Counted from the stretch's first letter, positions 18,301 through 26,970 are shown. The stretch: 64,000 nt of DNA from Sphingomonas kyeonggiensis (GCF_014204495.1 NZ_JACHLN010000001.1:62001-126000), one strand, 5' to 3'. The notes: generated from the letters alone by a model not told the origin. A program made the numbers and translations.

Positions 18301-18663
18301 GACATGGAGGGTCTCGCTAGCCTTCTCATCCACAAGCCGCCACGCAGCTGGACCGATCGCGAACGCGATCAGGCGATGCTCGAACTCGTGCGTTTCGGCC
18401 GATCGTTCCGCGAGGCCGAGGCGCTCGCAAGCCTGCACGGCCGGGACAGCGACATGGAGGCGATGGCACTCATCGTCGGCATGCGCGGGAACCCGCGAGT
18501 CCTCCGCTTTGAGCTCAACCAGCGCGAGCGCGATGAAGCCGATAAGCTCGCCGACGAACTCCTGTCGCTGCTCAGCCGCCCGGGCTCGTCGAGCCTGTCG
18601 ATCGCCGCGCTTGCCCGCGCCGCAGATCGCCTCGGCGCGATCGAGGAGCATCAGCCAGCATGA
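15361..18663 (+). CDS. Large P-loop ATPase of the phosphorothioation operon
   Basis: The chosen start is GTG at 15361, overlapping the DUF4007 stop by 4 bases, rather than the in-frame ATG at 15262 inside DUF4007; this gives 1100 residues. Walker A is GPYGGGKSSA (61-70) and Walker B is LLLLDELGK with Asp170-Glu171. The rest is long, mostly helical and not recognised. Size and motif layout recall large defence ATPases such as BREX BrxC/PglY, but I cannot assign it to them. In archaeal DndCDEA-PbeABCD systems accessory proteins act with the modification genes; this could be such a subunit. It overlaps the DndC-like gene by 4 bases. Confidence 0.75.
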   Translation: MSLLSERVSVDSRYQRSARLDADVGVASMLAGYVLQPTVADALTTMAAALEGGGRAFTWTGPYGGGKSSAALLLAALISDAREHRKAAEAVVPASLAARVRAGFAMGAKRWRIVAITARRRSLREEIAEAAAHTLGWETNVAADAARDDGALLKALAGSAERGGVLLLLDELGKALEYAAATDGDIHLLQDLGEWAARSGGRGAIVGILHQSFDQYAGRAGRSARDEWAKVQGRFMDIAFVTAIDETVALIGRALTSTSADAEPMREVAEHVATAVVARRPGEPAALAQALLDAWPLHPVSTLLLGPISRQRFAQNERSVFGFLSSSEPGGFQEHCTRHHSGDAQDWYGPDKLWDYLALNFGVALSAGPDSRRYALALEAIDRAASRGGEVHARVTKVAAVLEFFRNGSGLAVADEFITEGLGDLRCDTVMRAIEDLCEWAVLIRQPRLGGYALFAGSDFDLDEALTRARDQVGSLGLAELPARVGLGQAAAKRHYFRTGALRTFSISIELVTEEDAAVEAVRDSVVASLAPAKGAGRLVLLVSDGAVTPAGMKRYATKLAKALGSVGAVAAIGVTGSVYHLREVAADLAAIERISRDNAQLEGDRLARREIAARRSALVDDAYREAMRAFESASWRLSVGPAAAISAMPLSLVASCLADAAFTATPVINSELLQRDRPSSNAMAALRDLGHAMAERADQPNLGIEGYPAERGLYMTLIEPFGLHKERAGRWQFCDPDPDLPAGTSLAPAWAVMSDAPELSLAELYDIWAAPPFGLKRGVMPVLAFAFLLARRSERAVYVDGIFQPEPDTVLFDRLLQDPAAIRVRRIDRSETDLAFMADLARGLGVAAKSSSLQIAAALFQRFTALSQFARRTGDVPPGVAAIRDAVLRANDPEDLLFETLPKVAAKRADTVLAALAASEQAYPALLDKLVETLAATLGTDREFSACAARADAVVGITGDLRFDAFATRVRAFADGGTGDMEGLASLLIHKPPRSWTDRERDQAMLELVRFGRSFREAEALASLHGRDSDMEAMALIVGMRGNPRVLRFELNQRERDEADKLADELLSLLSRPGSSSLSIAALARAADRLGAIEEHQPA

Positions 18664-19502
18664 TCGAACGCCACATTCTCGGTCTCTCTGGCGGGCGTGA
18701 CAGCGCCGCGCTCGCTGTCTGGATGCGCGAGAACCGCCCCGAGCTCGAGCTCGAATATTTCTTCACCGATACCGGGAAGGAGTTGCCCGAGGTCTATGAT
18801 TTTCTCGATCGGCTCGAAGGCTTTCTCGGCCGGCCGATCGAACGGCTCAATCCCGATCGAGATTTCGATTTCTGGCTTCGTGAATATGGCAACTTTCTGC
18901 CGTCTCCCCGTACCCGGTGGTGCACCAGACAGCTGAAGCTCCGGCCCCTCGAACATTGGCTGCGCGAGGACCTAGCCGCTGGGCACATCATCCACTCCTA
19001 TGTGGCGATCCGCGCCGACGAACCGTCGCGCGAGGGCTATCAGGCGACCAGTCCGAACATGCGGGTCCACTTTCCGCTGCGCGAAGCCGGCATCGACCGC
19101 CGCGGCGTCATCGAGCTGCTCGAATCGTCGTCGGTCGGCGAGCCTGCATATTATCGCTGGCGCTCACGATCGGGTTGCACGTTCTGCTTCTTTCAGCAGA
19201 AGATCGAATGGGTCCGGCTCATGCGCGAGCATCCCGAAGCCTTCGCCGAGGCGATGTCCTACGAGAAGACCGCCCGCGATCATGGCTCACCCTTCACCTG
19301 GAGCCAGGGCGAAAGTCTTGAGGAACTCGCATGCAAGGACCGCGTGGCGGCAATCGAGGCAGAGCATCAGCGGCGGCTCGATCGCCATGCCGCCCGCCGC
19401 CGCACCAATCCGCTCGCATTAGCGAGTGGTCTCGCGCCCGACGTCGACGAACTCTATGGCCTCGACGAAGCATCCTCCGCCTGCATCGTCTGCCACAAAT
19501 AG
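18660..19502 (+). CDS. dndC: DndC-like PAPS-reductase-family sulfurtransferase
   Basis: A 280-residue PP-loop enzyme. SGGRDSAAL (residues 10-18) is the ATP pyrophosphatase loop, FTDTGKELPEV follows, and the cysteines in RWCTRQLK and SGCTFCFF are suited to holding an Fe-S cluster or sulfur relay. DndC uses ATP to activate DNA backbone phosphate for sulfur insertion. The protein is shorter than classical DndC, as in systems that carry DUF4007. Last gene of the operon. The alternative, a sulfate-assimilation PAPS reductase, is unlikely given the neighbours. Confidence 0.82.
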   Translation: MIERHILGLSGGRDSAALAVWMRENRPELELEYFFTDTGKELPEVYDFLDRLEGFLGRPIERLNPDRDFDFWLREYGNFLPSPRTRWCTRQLKLRPLEHWLREDLAAGHIIHSYVAIRADEPSREGYQATSPNMRVHFPLREAGIDRRGVIELLESSSVGEPAYYRWRSRSGCTFCFFQQKIEWVRLMREHPEAFAEAMSYEKTARDHGSPFTWSQGESLEELACKDRVAAIEAEHQRRLDRHAARRRTNPLALASGLAPDVDELYGLDEASSACIVCHK

Positions 19503-19661
19503 GCTTGGTCTAACTTAGGCTCCGAGCTCTGAGCTGGCCCCAATTCACGGCCACGCTTCGTCGCTACCCCATCCGTATGGCATTTGACGGCGATCCCCGG
19601 GGCCATCCTCTCGAGTAAGCCGAGGGGTCGTTCGCGACTTACCTCATGCCCGCCGGATCAT

Positions 19662-21623
19662 TCAACGGGACGGTCCGGTTCGGCCGCGGCCAAATTGCCA
19701 GTTGATACCGTCCGTTCGCAGGATGCCTGACGCTGCCTTGCCGATGTTGTGCTCCAGCACGTCGCGCCAAGGAACGAGCGTAAAATCACGCGACCGCTCG
19801 ACCAGCGCGTGAGAGCCGCTTTCGAGATCGACGCGCCGGACAATCACGCCCTGAACACGCTCTCCGACGTGGGCTGGCTCGAACCGCTTGCCGAGTTCCT
19901 CGGCAAGGCGGCTGCCTATGCTTTGCAGCTCGCGCCACCGCAGGGTTTCCATTCCGCCGCTGCGCAACCGAAAACCTTGGCCGTGGCCATCGGCCAGTTG
20001 CTGCTCGATGAGCCACTGGCGGCGGACCGCCAATGCGGCCCGTACTTCGCGGCCGAAACCGGCGTCGCGCGCAGCACTGGACAAGCCAGCCTCCAGCTCC
20101 CGATCGAGCCAGGTCGGCGCTTCCTTCGCCGCCAGCTCCGCGATTGGGGACGGCGAGAGGATGGAAACGGTCACGGGCCGGTCGCGCTGTTGCCGCTGGG
20201 CGAAGGTTTCCGCCCGGACGAGATGGTCCTGCGGAATGGACCAACTACCGTCCGCGTTCCGCTCCGGCCCCGCGCCCGCACGGCGCATCGCTTCGAGCCG
20301 CCGGACATGGCTTGCCGCGTAGGCTTCGCTGGCTTGCAGCTCATGGCGCAGATGAAGATCGACCGAGTAAAGCCCGCCGTTGGCACGGGCGACCGCGTCG
20401 ACCGTGCGGTCCGCAGCAGTTGCTTCCGCCTTGGTCGGCTCGATCCGCACCGTCGCGTTCTCGGGCATTGACGGCGTCGCCTCTCCGCGCCCGATGTCGA
20501 CATAGTGGACCCGGCCATCAATGCCATCGACCATCATGTAGTGCCGGTCGCGATGCTCGTCGGAGAAGCCCCGCCTGATCAGCCGTCCGATGATGGGTTC
20601 GCTGATGTCTGTCGCGACCACTTGCTCGACCCCGGCGCGGTCGAGCCGGCGCGCGGTCAGTTCGCGCTGCATGAGACGGATGATGTCGCCGCGCTCGCCC
20701 ATGCGACGAAGCGTATTCTCCAACCCTTCGGCGAGCCGGTAACGACCACCGCCGATGTCCTCGGCCAGGTCCATCGCCTTGAGCTTGCGCAGCCGCCCCG
20801 CTGCGATCGACCGTTGAAACGGATCGTTGTCGGCCGCCGAGACTTCCCGCTCAGCATCCATCCGCCGCAACAGCCGGCGGTCGATCGCGGTCAGCCGTTC
20901 CTGGTCGACATCGTGCCGGAGCCGGGCTTCGATCTCGCGATCGGTCCGCGGCCCAAGGTCGAGCGTCACCAGCTCGGACGCGCGCTCGCGCAGCCCATGC
21001 GAAATATACTCGCGCGCGATGACGAGGTTGTCACCCTGGTCATCGACGCCGCGCAGGACGATGTGGGTGTGCGGGCGCTCGGTGTTGAAGTGGTCGACCG
21101 CCACCCAGTCGAGCTGGGTGCCGAGGTCCTGCTCGACCTGCGTCATCAGGCGCCGCACATAGGGCTTGAGATCGGGATATTCGGCGCCGTCCTCGGCCGA
21201 GACGATGAAGCGGAACTGGTGCCGATCGCCGGCGGTGCGCTTTAGGAATTCGTCACCGTCGGCGCGGTCGGTTTCCGGGCCATAGAGCTCGCCCGGCAAA
21301 CCCTCGCGCGTCACCCCGTCGCGCTGGATGTAGCGCATGTGCGCGCGGGCGACCTGACCGGCCTTGCCCTGAAGCCGGATCAGGCTCGCCTTCACCACAG
21401 CACGGCGACCACGAAAGCCGGCGAGCCGGTCGCGGCTCGAGAGCAGCCGGCCCATGCTCGCGCCGCGACCGATCCGGCTGCCATCGAAGCGCCGCGACCG
21501 GACCCCGGTCTTGGTGCCGGCGAGACGGGCCGCGGCGAGGATGCGCCCACCATATTTGACGGCGCGCTTGCCGTCCTTGCCACGCTTACGGCCAAGCTTG
21601 GGTGTGAAGTCGTCGTCAGGCAT
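19662..21623 (-). CDS. Relaxase (RlxS-like, DUF3363 family)
   Basis: A conjugative relaxase that nicks the ICE at oriT and pilots the strand into the recipient. The N-terminal half has the histidine-rich metal site (HFNTERPHTHIVLRG) and conserved DRHQFRFIVSAED; the C-terminal half fits DUF3363. I prefer ATG at 21623 (MPDDDFTPKLGRKRG, 653 residues). The in-frame ATG at 21806 would add 61 residues of poor composition. The ribosome binding site at 21623 is weak, so the start is open. The gene lies downstream of the transglycosylase, peptidase and HTH genes on the same strand, as in ICEMlSymR7A-type elements. oriT was not identified. Confidence 0.88.
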   Translation of the reverse strand: MPDDDFTPKLGRKRGKDGKRAVKYGGRILAAARLAGTKTGVRSRRFDGSRIGRGASMGRLLSSRDRLAGFRGRRAVVKASLIRLQGKAGQVARAHMRYIQRDGVTREGLPGELYGPETDRADGDEFLKRTAGDRHQFRFIVSAEDGAEYPDLKPYVRRLMTQVEQDLGTQLDWVAVDHFNTERPHTHIVLRGVDDQGDNLVIAREYISHGLRERASELVTLDLGPRTDREIEARLRHDVDQERLTAIDRRLLRRMDAEREVSAADNDPFQRSIAAGRLRKLKAMDLAEDIGGGRYRLAEGLENTLRRMGERGDIIRLMQRELTARRLDRAGVEQVVATDISEPIIGRLIRRGFSDEHRDRHYMMVDGIDGRVHYVDIGRGEATPSMPENATVRIEPTKAEATAADRTVDAVARANGGLYSVDLHLRHELQASEAYAASHVRRLEAMRRAGAGPERNADGSWSIPQDHLVRAETFAQRQQRDRPVTVSILSPSPIAELAAKEAPTWLDRELEAGLSSAARDAGFGREVRAALAVRRQWLIEQQLADGHGQGFRLRSGGMETLRWRELQSIGSRLAEELGKRFEPAHVGERVQGVIVRRVDLESGSHALVERSRDFTLVPWRDVLEHNIGKAASGILRTDGINWQFGRGRTGPSR

Positions 21624-21874
21624 GAAATCGGCCTGAGTCTCGCGATTTCGAGGCGGAAATGGCGGAAAACCGCCGCTTTCTAAAATCGTGTCTCGAAGAT
21701 GGTGAGAGACAGTCTCGCGAAAAAAGGATGTGCAGACAATGCCTTGGCATGTCTCGATAGAGACTGCCTTTATCTTGTTTCGCCTCCCTTCCTTCCTCCC
21801 CACCATCCCGGCTCAAAAAAGGGGGAGAGACGACGCCGTGCTGACGCCGCCTCTCCCCGTGGAATGTATGTGCG

Positions 21875-22234
21875 TCAGTGCGCATGGAGCATCGCATCCC
21901 GCGCCCTGACCAGCGACCTGAACTGGCGGCATCCCATCATCCCGTGTGCCTGGCCATCGCCATCCACGAGCATGGTGGCGCAGAACCACTTGCCGTCGAG
22001 CCGCCCGCAGATCGCTATCCGATCGAGTTCGAAATCCTCGTCGTCGGCGCTCTCGTAGGCGCCGATCCAGCGCTCCTCGACCCGCGCATCCCAGCGAAAA
22101 TCCGCTTCCTCCGCCTCCAGAAACCGATGCGCCAATGCTTCCCCGGCACCGCGTCCGAACTCAAGTTCTAGCCCAGCTTTCAGCGCCGCCAACACGCGAT
22201 CCGACGCCGTTCCGATGCTCTGATACATGCTCAT
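21875..22234 (-). CDS. Conserved hypothetical ICE protein (119 aa)
   Basis: ATG at 22234 follows GGAGGT, a strong ribosome binding site, although the frame stays open further upstream. The protein begins MSMYQSIGTASDRVLAALKA and has an acidic middle (YESADDEDFELDRIAI) followed by CGRLDGKWFCATMLVDGDGQ. No transmembrane segment or known domain is seen. It lies between the relaxase and the transglycosylase genes in the same orientation and is probably a transfer-associated accessory protein. Confidence 0.7.
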   Translation of the reverse strand: MSMYQSIGTASDRVLAALKAGLELEFGRGAGEALAHRFLEAEEADFRWDARVEERWIGAYESADDEDFELDRIAICGRLDGKWFCATMLVDGDGQAHGMMGCRQFRSLVRARDAMLHAH

Positions 22235-22466
22235 AATGACCTCCAACGCTATCGTCCTCATCATCGAGAACGGCGTTTGAGGGACGGGTGGCGGAGCGGC
22301 TGTCAGGGCCGCGGAGCGAAGCGCAGCGCCGCGAAGCGGACGTGGGGGGAACCGATTTTCGAAGAAAATTGGGGGGCACCCGCGGGCCTTGATAGGCGGT
22401 CCGCCAGCCGTCATGCTGGGTCTATCGAGACGAGCTTCCTCCCTCTCGATGACGCGCGACATCGCC

Positions 22467-23078
22467 TCAATCCCGCTGCGACAGGGTGACGAACAGCGAC
22501 GATGCCGGGGAAGAAGAACTAGCCTCGGTGGGCCTAAGAGCATCGCGCCGCACCGCGAAGATCGACGGTGACTGCACCGGCTTGGCGGCCACCGCGACGC
22601 TCGGCGTCGGCGACGACGGCGCGACGCTGGCGAGATAGCCAATCGTCTCGGCGGGCAGTGCGCGGCGCCCGGCAAGATGCTCGGTATATCGGCCGGGACC
22701 GGCATTGTAGGCTGCGAACAGGCCCGGATAGCCGAAGCGGTCGTACATCAGCCGCAGGTAGAGGGTGCCGGCGAGGATGTTGTCGCGCGGATCGTCGGGA
22801 TTGCTGCCCAGCCCCAACCGCGTGCGCATGTCCGCCCAGGTCGCCGGCATCAATTGCATGAGGCCCATTGCGCCCGCCGACGAGCGGATTGACCGGCCAT
22901 TGTGATGCGTGCGGCCCCGGCTCTCGGCGTGAATGACCCGCTCGATCCATGCCGTCGGCAGGCCGAAGCGGTCCGATGCCTCGACGATATAGGGGCGCCA
23001 ATCGGCGACCGATTGCGCGCCAGCGGGCGTGGCGAAAGCGAGCGCCGCAGCCGCCAGAAGTGCCTTTAGCGCGCCCAT
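22467..23078 (-). CDS. Conjugative lytic transglycosylase
   Basis: A 203-residue secreted SLT-type transglycosylase. A signal peptide covers residues 1-21 (LLAAAALAFATPAGAQ). The catalytic glutamate is in VIHAESRG (Glu52), followed by GAMGLMQLMPATW and AAYNAGPG, the standard SLT motifs. It opens the peptidoglycan for assembly of the Trb channel. ATG at 23078 overlaps the end of the S26 peptidase gene by 13 bp. A much longer in-frame reading upstream was rejected, since it would cover the peptidase gene and lacks the signal peptide. Confidence 0.88.
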   Translation of the reverse strand: MGALKALLAAAALAFATPAGAQSVADWRPYIVEASDRFGLPTAWIERVIHAESRGRTHHNGRSIRSSAGAMGLMQLMPATWADMRTRLGLGSNPDDPRDNILAGTLYLRLMYDRFGYPGLFAAYNAGPGRYTEHLAGRRALPAETIGYLASVAPSSPTPSVAVAAKPVQSPSIFAVRRDALRPTEASSSSPASSLFVTLSQRD

Positions 23079-23647
23079 AGCAGCCGCGCCTTGCCGATGA
23101 TGTCGGCGCCCTCGGTCACCCCGAAATAGCGCCCGTCGAACGATGCGGGCGCGTCCATGAGGAGGAAGAGCTGACGCCCGCGCAGCCGGACGCAGCCCGA
23201 CCACATCGGCATTGGGCGACCGGCCCCGTCGGCGACGCGGCGCCCGGTCATCCACCGTCCGTTGACGAAGATTTCCTGGCCGAGCGCGCAGACCTCGTCG
23301 CCCGCGAAGGCCGCGACGCGCTTCACCAGTGGCACGTTCATGGGCAAGTAGCGGCGGGTCGCGGCCAGTCGTCGATAGGGCTCGGGCACCCGCGCGATCA
23401 CCATGTCGCCGGGGCTCGCCGACGCGCCTGGTGACACCGAGTAGAGGCCGATCGGCGCGCTCGCCGACGCGTTCCAGACGAGGCGAGGCGCGGGCGGGAG
23501 CGCCGCCGATCCCAGCACGATGATGCTGCCGATCGCCACCACCGCAGTCCGTCGCGCGAGGCTCCTGCGCCGTCGTTTCGCGGCGCGCAGCGCGTCGCCC
23601 CAGGCGAGCAGCGGGGCATCGGAGGTGCCGGTCGGACGGCGGCTCAC
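23066..23647 (-). CDS. traF: TraF-type S26 signal peptidase
   Basis: A 193-residue membrane peptidase that in Trb systems matures the TrbC pilin (cleavage and cyclisation in RP4). One membrane anchor is at about 34-51 (AVVAIGSIIVLGSAAL). The likely nucleophile is Ser63 in SASAPIGLYSV, and the general base is Lys109 in PLVKRVAA. The start is GTG at 23647, overlapping the stop of the HTH gene by 4 bases, so the two are co-translated. In the ICEMlSymR7A family the excisionase gene rdfS lies immediately upstream of traF, which matches this pair. Confidence 0.85.
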   Translation of the reverse strand: MSRRPTGTSDAPLLAWGDALRAAKRRRRSLARRTAVVAIGSIIVLGSAALPPAPRLVWNASASAPIGLYSVSPGASASPGDMVIARVPEPYRRLAATRRYLPMNVPLVKRVAAFAGDEVCALGQEIFVNGRWMTGRRVADGAGRPMPMWSGCVRLRGRQLFLLMDAPASFDGRYFGVTEGADIIGKARLLWAR

Positions 23648-23874
23648 CGGCCCGACTCCCGCGCGCCGCTGTCGCGGCTCCAGCTGTCGAGGTCGTCGAT
23701 ATGATATTGGACGAACCGGCAATGGCGGCGGAACGCCGGCCCCTTGCCGTCGCGCCGCAGCCGCTTGAGCGACTTGCTCGAGATCTTGAGATAGGCTGCC
23801 GCCTGGTCGGTGGTGAGGAAGGGCGAGCCGCGCTTGGCGCGGCCCGCGCGATCGATATCGCTGTCGTCTTGCAT
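23644..23874 (-). CDS. HTH protein, candidate excisionase (RdfS-like)
   Basis: A 76-residue protein with an AlpA/MerR-like winged helix: FLTTDQAAAYLKISSKSLKR followed by RDGKGPAFRRHCRFVQYHIDDLDSW. Small proteins of this kind act as recombination directionality factors. It directly precedes and overlaps the TraF peptidase gene, as rdfS does in ICEMlSymR7A, where FseA activates it. That makes it the better of two excisionase candidates here, the other being at 57412. A transcription regulator role cannot be excluded. Confidence 0.7.
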   Translation of the reverse strand: MQDDSDIDRAGRAKRGSPFLTTDQAAAYLKISSKSLKRLRRDGKGPAFRRHCRFVQYHIDDLDSWSRDSGARESGR

Positions 23875-24000
23875 GGTGGTCTTGGGTCCGATTCCCGGCG
23901 GCGGCGAAGGTGCCGGCGCGTCCTCGAACCTTGCCGCCCGGACCCGGCAGCGGGAGTGTCGAACCGATCTGTCGGGTTCGACACTCCCGGGTGCCGGCGG

Positions 24001-24300
24001 TCAGCGCGACCAGATCAGCTTCCACTCGGCACCGTCGCCCTGGACGAGCTGCGCGTAGATCGGCGACGGCAGCGAAGGGTCGTCGAGCTTGAGGCTCAGA
24101 TATTCGGCGCCGGTTTCGCGCGCGGCCTTGGTCCAGCCCGCGCCGATCTCCACGGCGCCGGCGAAGACGCGGTGGTCGGGGGCCTTGTCATTGTCGCGTG
24201 TCGTGGAGCGAATGGTCGCCTTGACGTTGAGCGTCAGGGTCCGGATCGAGCCCGAGAGGATGCCGGATTCGTCGCGGGTGAAGGTGCCAATCTGTGCCAT
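24001..24300 (-). CDS. DUF736 family protein
   Basis: A 99-residue protein beginning MAQIGTFTRDESGILSGSIR and ending with LSLKLDDPSLPSPIYAQLVQ, the usual DUF736 pattern. Members are common on Trb-type ICEs and plasmids of alphaproteobacteria and have no firmly known function. GGAGAC lies 6 bases before the ATG. It is transcribed leftward, ahead of the HTH-traF genes after a gap of 126 bp. Confidence 0.88.
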   Translation of the reverse strand: MAQIGTFTRDESGILSGSIRTLTLNVKATIRSTTRDNDKAPDHRVFAGAVEIGAGWTKAARETGAEYLSLKLDDPSLPSPIYAQLVQGDGAEWKLIWSR

Positions 24301-24762
24301 GATAAGTCTCCTTGTCGTCGCGAGACCGCCCATTGCGGCCTCGACAGGCGGACTTCGGCGGCAGCAGGTCCGGCTCCGCACCCGTGAGGGCCGCAGCGCA
24401 GCGGAGGACGCGAAGGCACGGGCTTTCTTGGTGCGCGAGGAGGGCGCGGAACGCGCCCGGGGAAGAAAGTTCGTGACCGCGTTGCGGCGCCGGACGGCCT
24501 GCCGCAGGACGCCGTGTCGAGAGAGGCCGAAGGCGGATTCGCCCACGCCAAGGTCGATCTCGGATGCACGGAAATTGGGAATCAGCCGCGAATTTCGAGG
24601 CTCATCGCCTCTCGGTCAGATCGCTGCGCAGCGTCCCGCGCGCGATGGCTCGATGAAAAGCGGGCATGCGCGTTACCCGAATCCGCGCGCCGGCTGTCTC
24701 GGTCGAAGTCGGCCCCGCTGTCCCTTGCGCGGGGCCGGCAGCATATTCGGGGACTCAGCCGC
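24301..24762. other. Divergent intergenic region
   Basis: These 462 bp separate the leftward DUF736 gene from the rightward HU gene. The in-frame upstream extension of the HU frame has no recognisable protein character. I see no RNA gene or clear repeat; promoters for both neighbours are expected here. Confidence 0.35.
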
Positions 24763-25035
24763 ATGACCATGAACGACATCGCCGACGCGCTCGCCGTGAC
24801 CAGGAACATCAGCAAGGCGGAGGCGCGGGCGATGGTCGTCGATGTGCTGGACGCGATCGCGGCGGGTGCCGCCAAGGGCGAGGTCGCGCTCGCCGGGTTC
24901 GGGAAATTCAGCGTGTCGCGCCGCTCGGCACGGCCGGGCCGCCATCCGCGGACGGGCGAGCGGATCGTGGTCGGACCGACCTGCCGCATCGGATTCAAGG
25001 CGGCTAAGGCGTTCAAGGACCGCGTCGCCCGCTGA
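24763..25035 (+). CDS. HU-family DNA-binding protein
   Basis: A 90-residue HU/IHF-like protein: MTMNDIADALAV at the N-terminus, VALAGFGKFSVSRR in the middle, and the DNA-arm region RPGRHPRTGERIVV. HU and IHF bend DNA and assist integrase and relaxosome complexes. ATG at 24763 was chosen because the domain begins there, although the frame is open from 24514. It is the only rightward gene in this transfer block. An element-encoded HU could serve excision or copy control. Confidence 0.9.
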   Translation: MTMNDIADALAVTRNISKAEARAMVVDVLDAIAAGAAKGEVALAGFGKFSVSRRSARPGRHPRTGERIVVGPTCRIGFKAAKAFKDRVAR

Positions 25036-25145
25036 ACAAAATTGCCGCGCGCCGAGCCGGTCAGGCGAGGCGCGCGGCGCGAATTTTCCAGCCCCGGCGA
25101 GGGGCCGGGTGGCGCGGGCGGTAGCTCCACCGCCTGCGCCATTGC

Positions 25146-26885
25146 TCAGGCCGCGAGCTTGTCCGGCTCGCGTTCCGGCTCGGCCCGCATGGCGCGCGCG
25201 GCGGCAGCGACGCTCCCGACGCCGCCCCGCGCCGTGTAGGCGGCGGGCGGAAAGCGCATCCAGCGCGGCACCCAGCGCTCCACTTTCGCGCGCCCGTTGG
25301 CGCCGTCGATGTGATCGCGAGCGATCTTCTTGATCGTCTTGGCCTTCTCGCCTTCGTTCGCCTTGGCGACCACCTCGCCCGCGATCTCGCCGAGCAGCGC
25401 CTGCGCCACCTCGCGGTCGCGGACCAGCTCGAACAGGCAGGCGTCGGCCTGCCACCAGTCGGCCATGTCGATGCCGAGATGGCCGCCGACGGCATCGACG
25501 GCGGCGCTCCCGACCGCCAATGTCTCGCCCATCGCGACCGCGACGATGTCGAGCACGACGCCATCGGGAAGCTCCAGCAGCCGGTGGAACAGCTGGCACA
25601 GGCCATGGTCGTCGCCATTGCCGCCGGTGACGGTCGGCTCCTCCTCCGAGAGTCCGAGCACGGCCAGCACGGCGCGGCGATGCTCGTCGAACCGCGTCTC
25701 GCCACGGCTGGTTTTGACGCTCTCGCGCACATCGTCGTTGCGGGTCGATTGCGCATCGCGCCGCACGGTCCACAGCGGCGAGCCGATGATCGCGTGCGCG
25801 ACCATCAAGCGCAGCGCAACGCCTGAATGGCTGCACAGCGCCGCCCGGACGGCGGCATGGCGATGCAGGTCGACATAGGTTTGGCAAGCGCCGGTGATCT
25901 CGGGCCGCGTTGGCTTCGCCCCACTTTCGACCGGCTCGCCGCGCGCGACGCGGCGGGCCTCGGCACGGGTCAGATAGCCTTCGTGGAAGACGACTTCGCC
26001 GTTGGCGCGGACATCGACATAGACGCGCCCGCCCTTGCGCTTCGCCGCCTTCTCATATTCCCAGCTATCGAAACGCTCGGACGCGGGCACGATCACGACA
26101 TCGCTCCATCCGGCCTCGAGATAGGCTTCGCGGCGTTCCTCGATGGCCGCGTTCTGCGCGGTCCAGAAGGCGTCGGCGTCGGCGAAGTAGCGGTCGTCGC
26201 CGAACAAGTCGGCGACCAGTGCGCCCTTGTATCCGTCGATGTCGAACAACGCATGGGCCGCACTGATCGACTGTCCGCCGAGTAGCCACGCCTTGAGTTG
26301 GTGCCCGGTCGGGACATAGGCGTTGGGATCGTCGAGCAATGCCAGCCAGCTACGCTGCTGGGCCTTGCTCGCCATGGTCAGATGGCGAACGGTGGCGCGG
26401 TCGATTTTCTCCTGCCGATAGAGGTCGCGGACGCGCGGCATGAGATTGCCGAGCGCCAGCACGCGGCGGATCATCAATTCGGGAAGCCCGAAGGTCTCCG
26501 AAATGTCTGCCACCTCGCGCCCCTCCTTGACCAGCCGGGTGAAGGTTTCCCACTGAGTCACTTCGTCGGGGTCGAGCCGCGCGAGGTTCTCGATCATCGA
26601 CGCCTCGATGGCGGCGGCGTCGTCGCCGTCTTCGAGAATGGCGCAGGGCAGCGGCCCATGGTCGATGCCTTCGGCGCGGACCAGAGCGTCGGCGGTCCAG
26701 CGACGCGCGCCCGCGACGATGCCCGACCGGCCATCGGCATCGGCGGGCTTGACGATCAGCGGCTGGATGATGCCGCGCTTGCGCACCGTCGCGATGATGT
26801 CGGAGACGTCGGGAAGCTTCTTGCCGTAGCGCATGTTGGTCTTGTCGATGAACATCTTGTCGGAATCGATGAAGTCGAGTTTCAT
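25146..26885 (-). CDS. ParB-family nuclease-like partition protein
   Basis: A 579-residue protein with an N-terminal ParB domain (IIQPLIVKP, GARRWTADAL, ENLARLDPDEVTQWETF) and a middle KorB/Spo0J-like helix-turn-helix (VADISETFGLPELMIRRVLAL). The long C-terminal part is poorly known. Such ParB-like proteins are standard in Trb-type ICEs, where they may help maintain the excised circle or regulate genes. ATG at 26885 (MKLDFIDSDKMF) fits the domain start; longer in-frame readings upstream lack protein character. No ParA partner is seen. Confidence 0.88.
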   Translation of the reverse strand: MKLDFIDSDKMFIDKTNMRYGKKLPDVSDIIATVRKRGIIQPLIVKPADADGRSGIVAGARRWTADALVRAEGIDHGPLPCAILEDGDDAAAIEASMIENLARLDPDEVTQWETFTRLVKEGREVADISETFGLPELMIRRVLALGNLMPRVRDLYRQEKIDRATVRHLTMASKAQQRSWLALLDDPNAYVPTGHQLKAWLLGGQSISAAHALFDIDGYKGALVADLFGDDRYFADADAFWTAQNAAIEERREAYLEAGWSDVVIVPASERFDSWEYEKAAKRKGGRVYVDVRANGEVVFHEGYLTRAEARRVARGEPVESGAKPTRPEITGACQTYVDLHRHAAVRAALCSHSGVALRLMVAHAIIGSPLWTVRRDAQSTRNDDVRESVKTSRGETRFDEHRRAVLAVLGLSEEEPTVTGGNGDDHGLCQLFHRLLELPDGVVLDIVAVAMGETLAVGSAAVDAVGGHLGIDMADWWQADACLFELVRDREVAQALLGEIAGEVVAKANEGEKAKTIKKIARDHIDGANGRAKVERWVPRWMRFPPAAYTARGGVGSVAAAARAMRAEPEREPDKLAA

Positions 26886-26970
26886 CACACATACTCCTTG
26901 TGAGTGCCGCTCCCGTTCGTCTTGCCAGAAGGCGGGAGCGGCTTTCGGTCGGCGGCAAACGGCCGCCGCG

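Noticed and set aside
17530..18651. 373-residue minus-strand open frame
   Set aside because: Antisense to the large ATPase gene, whose frame overlaps its neighbours by 4 bases on both sides.
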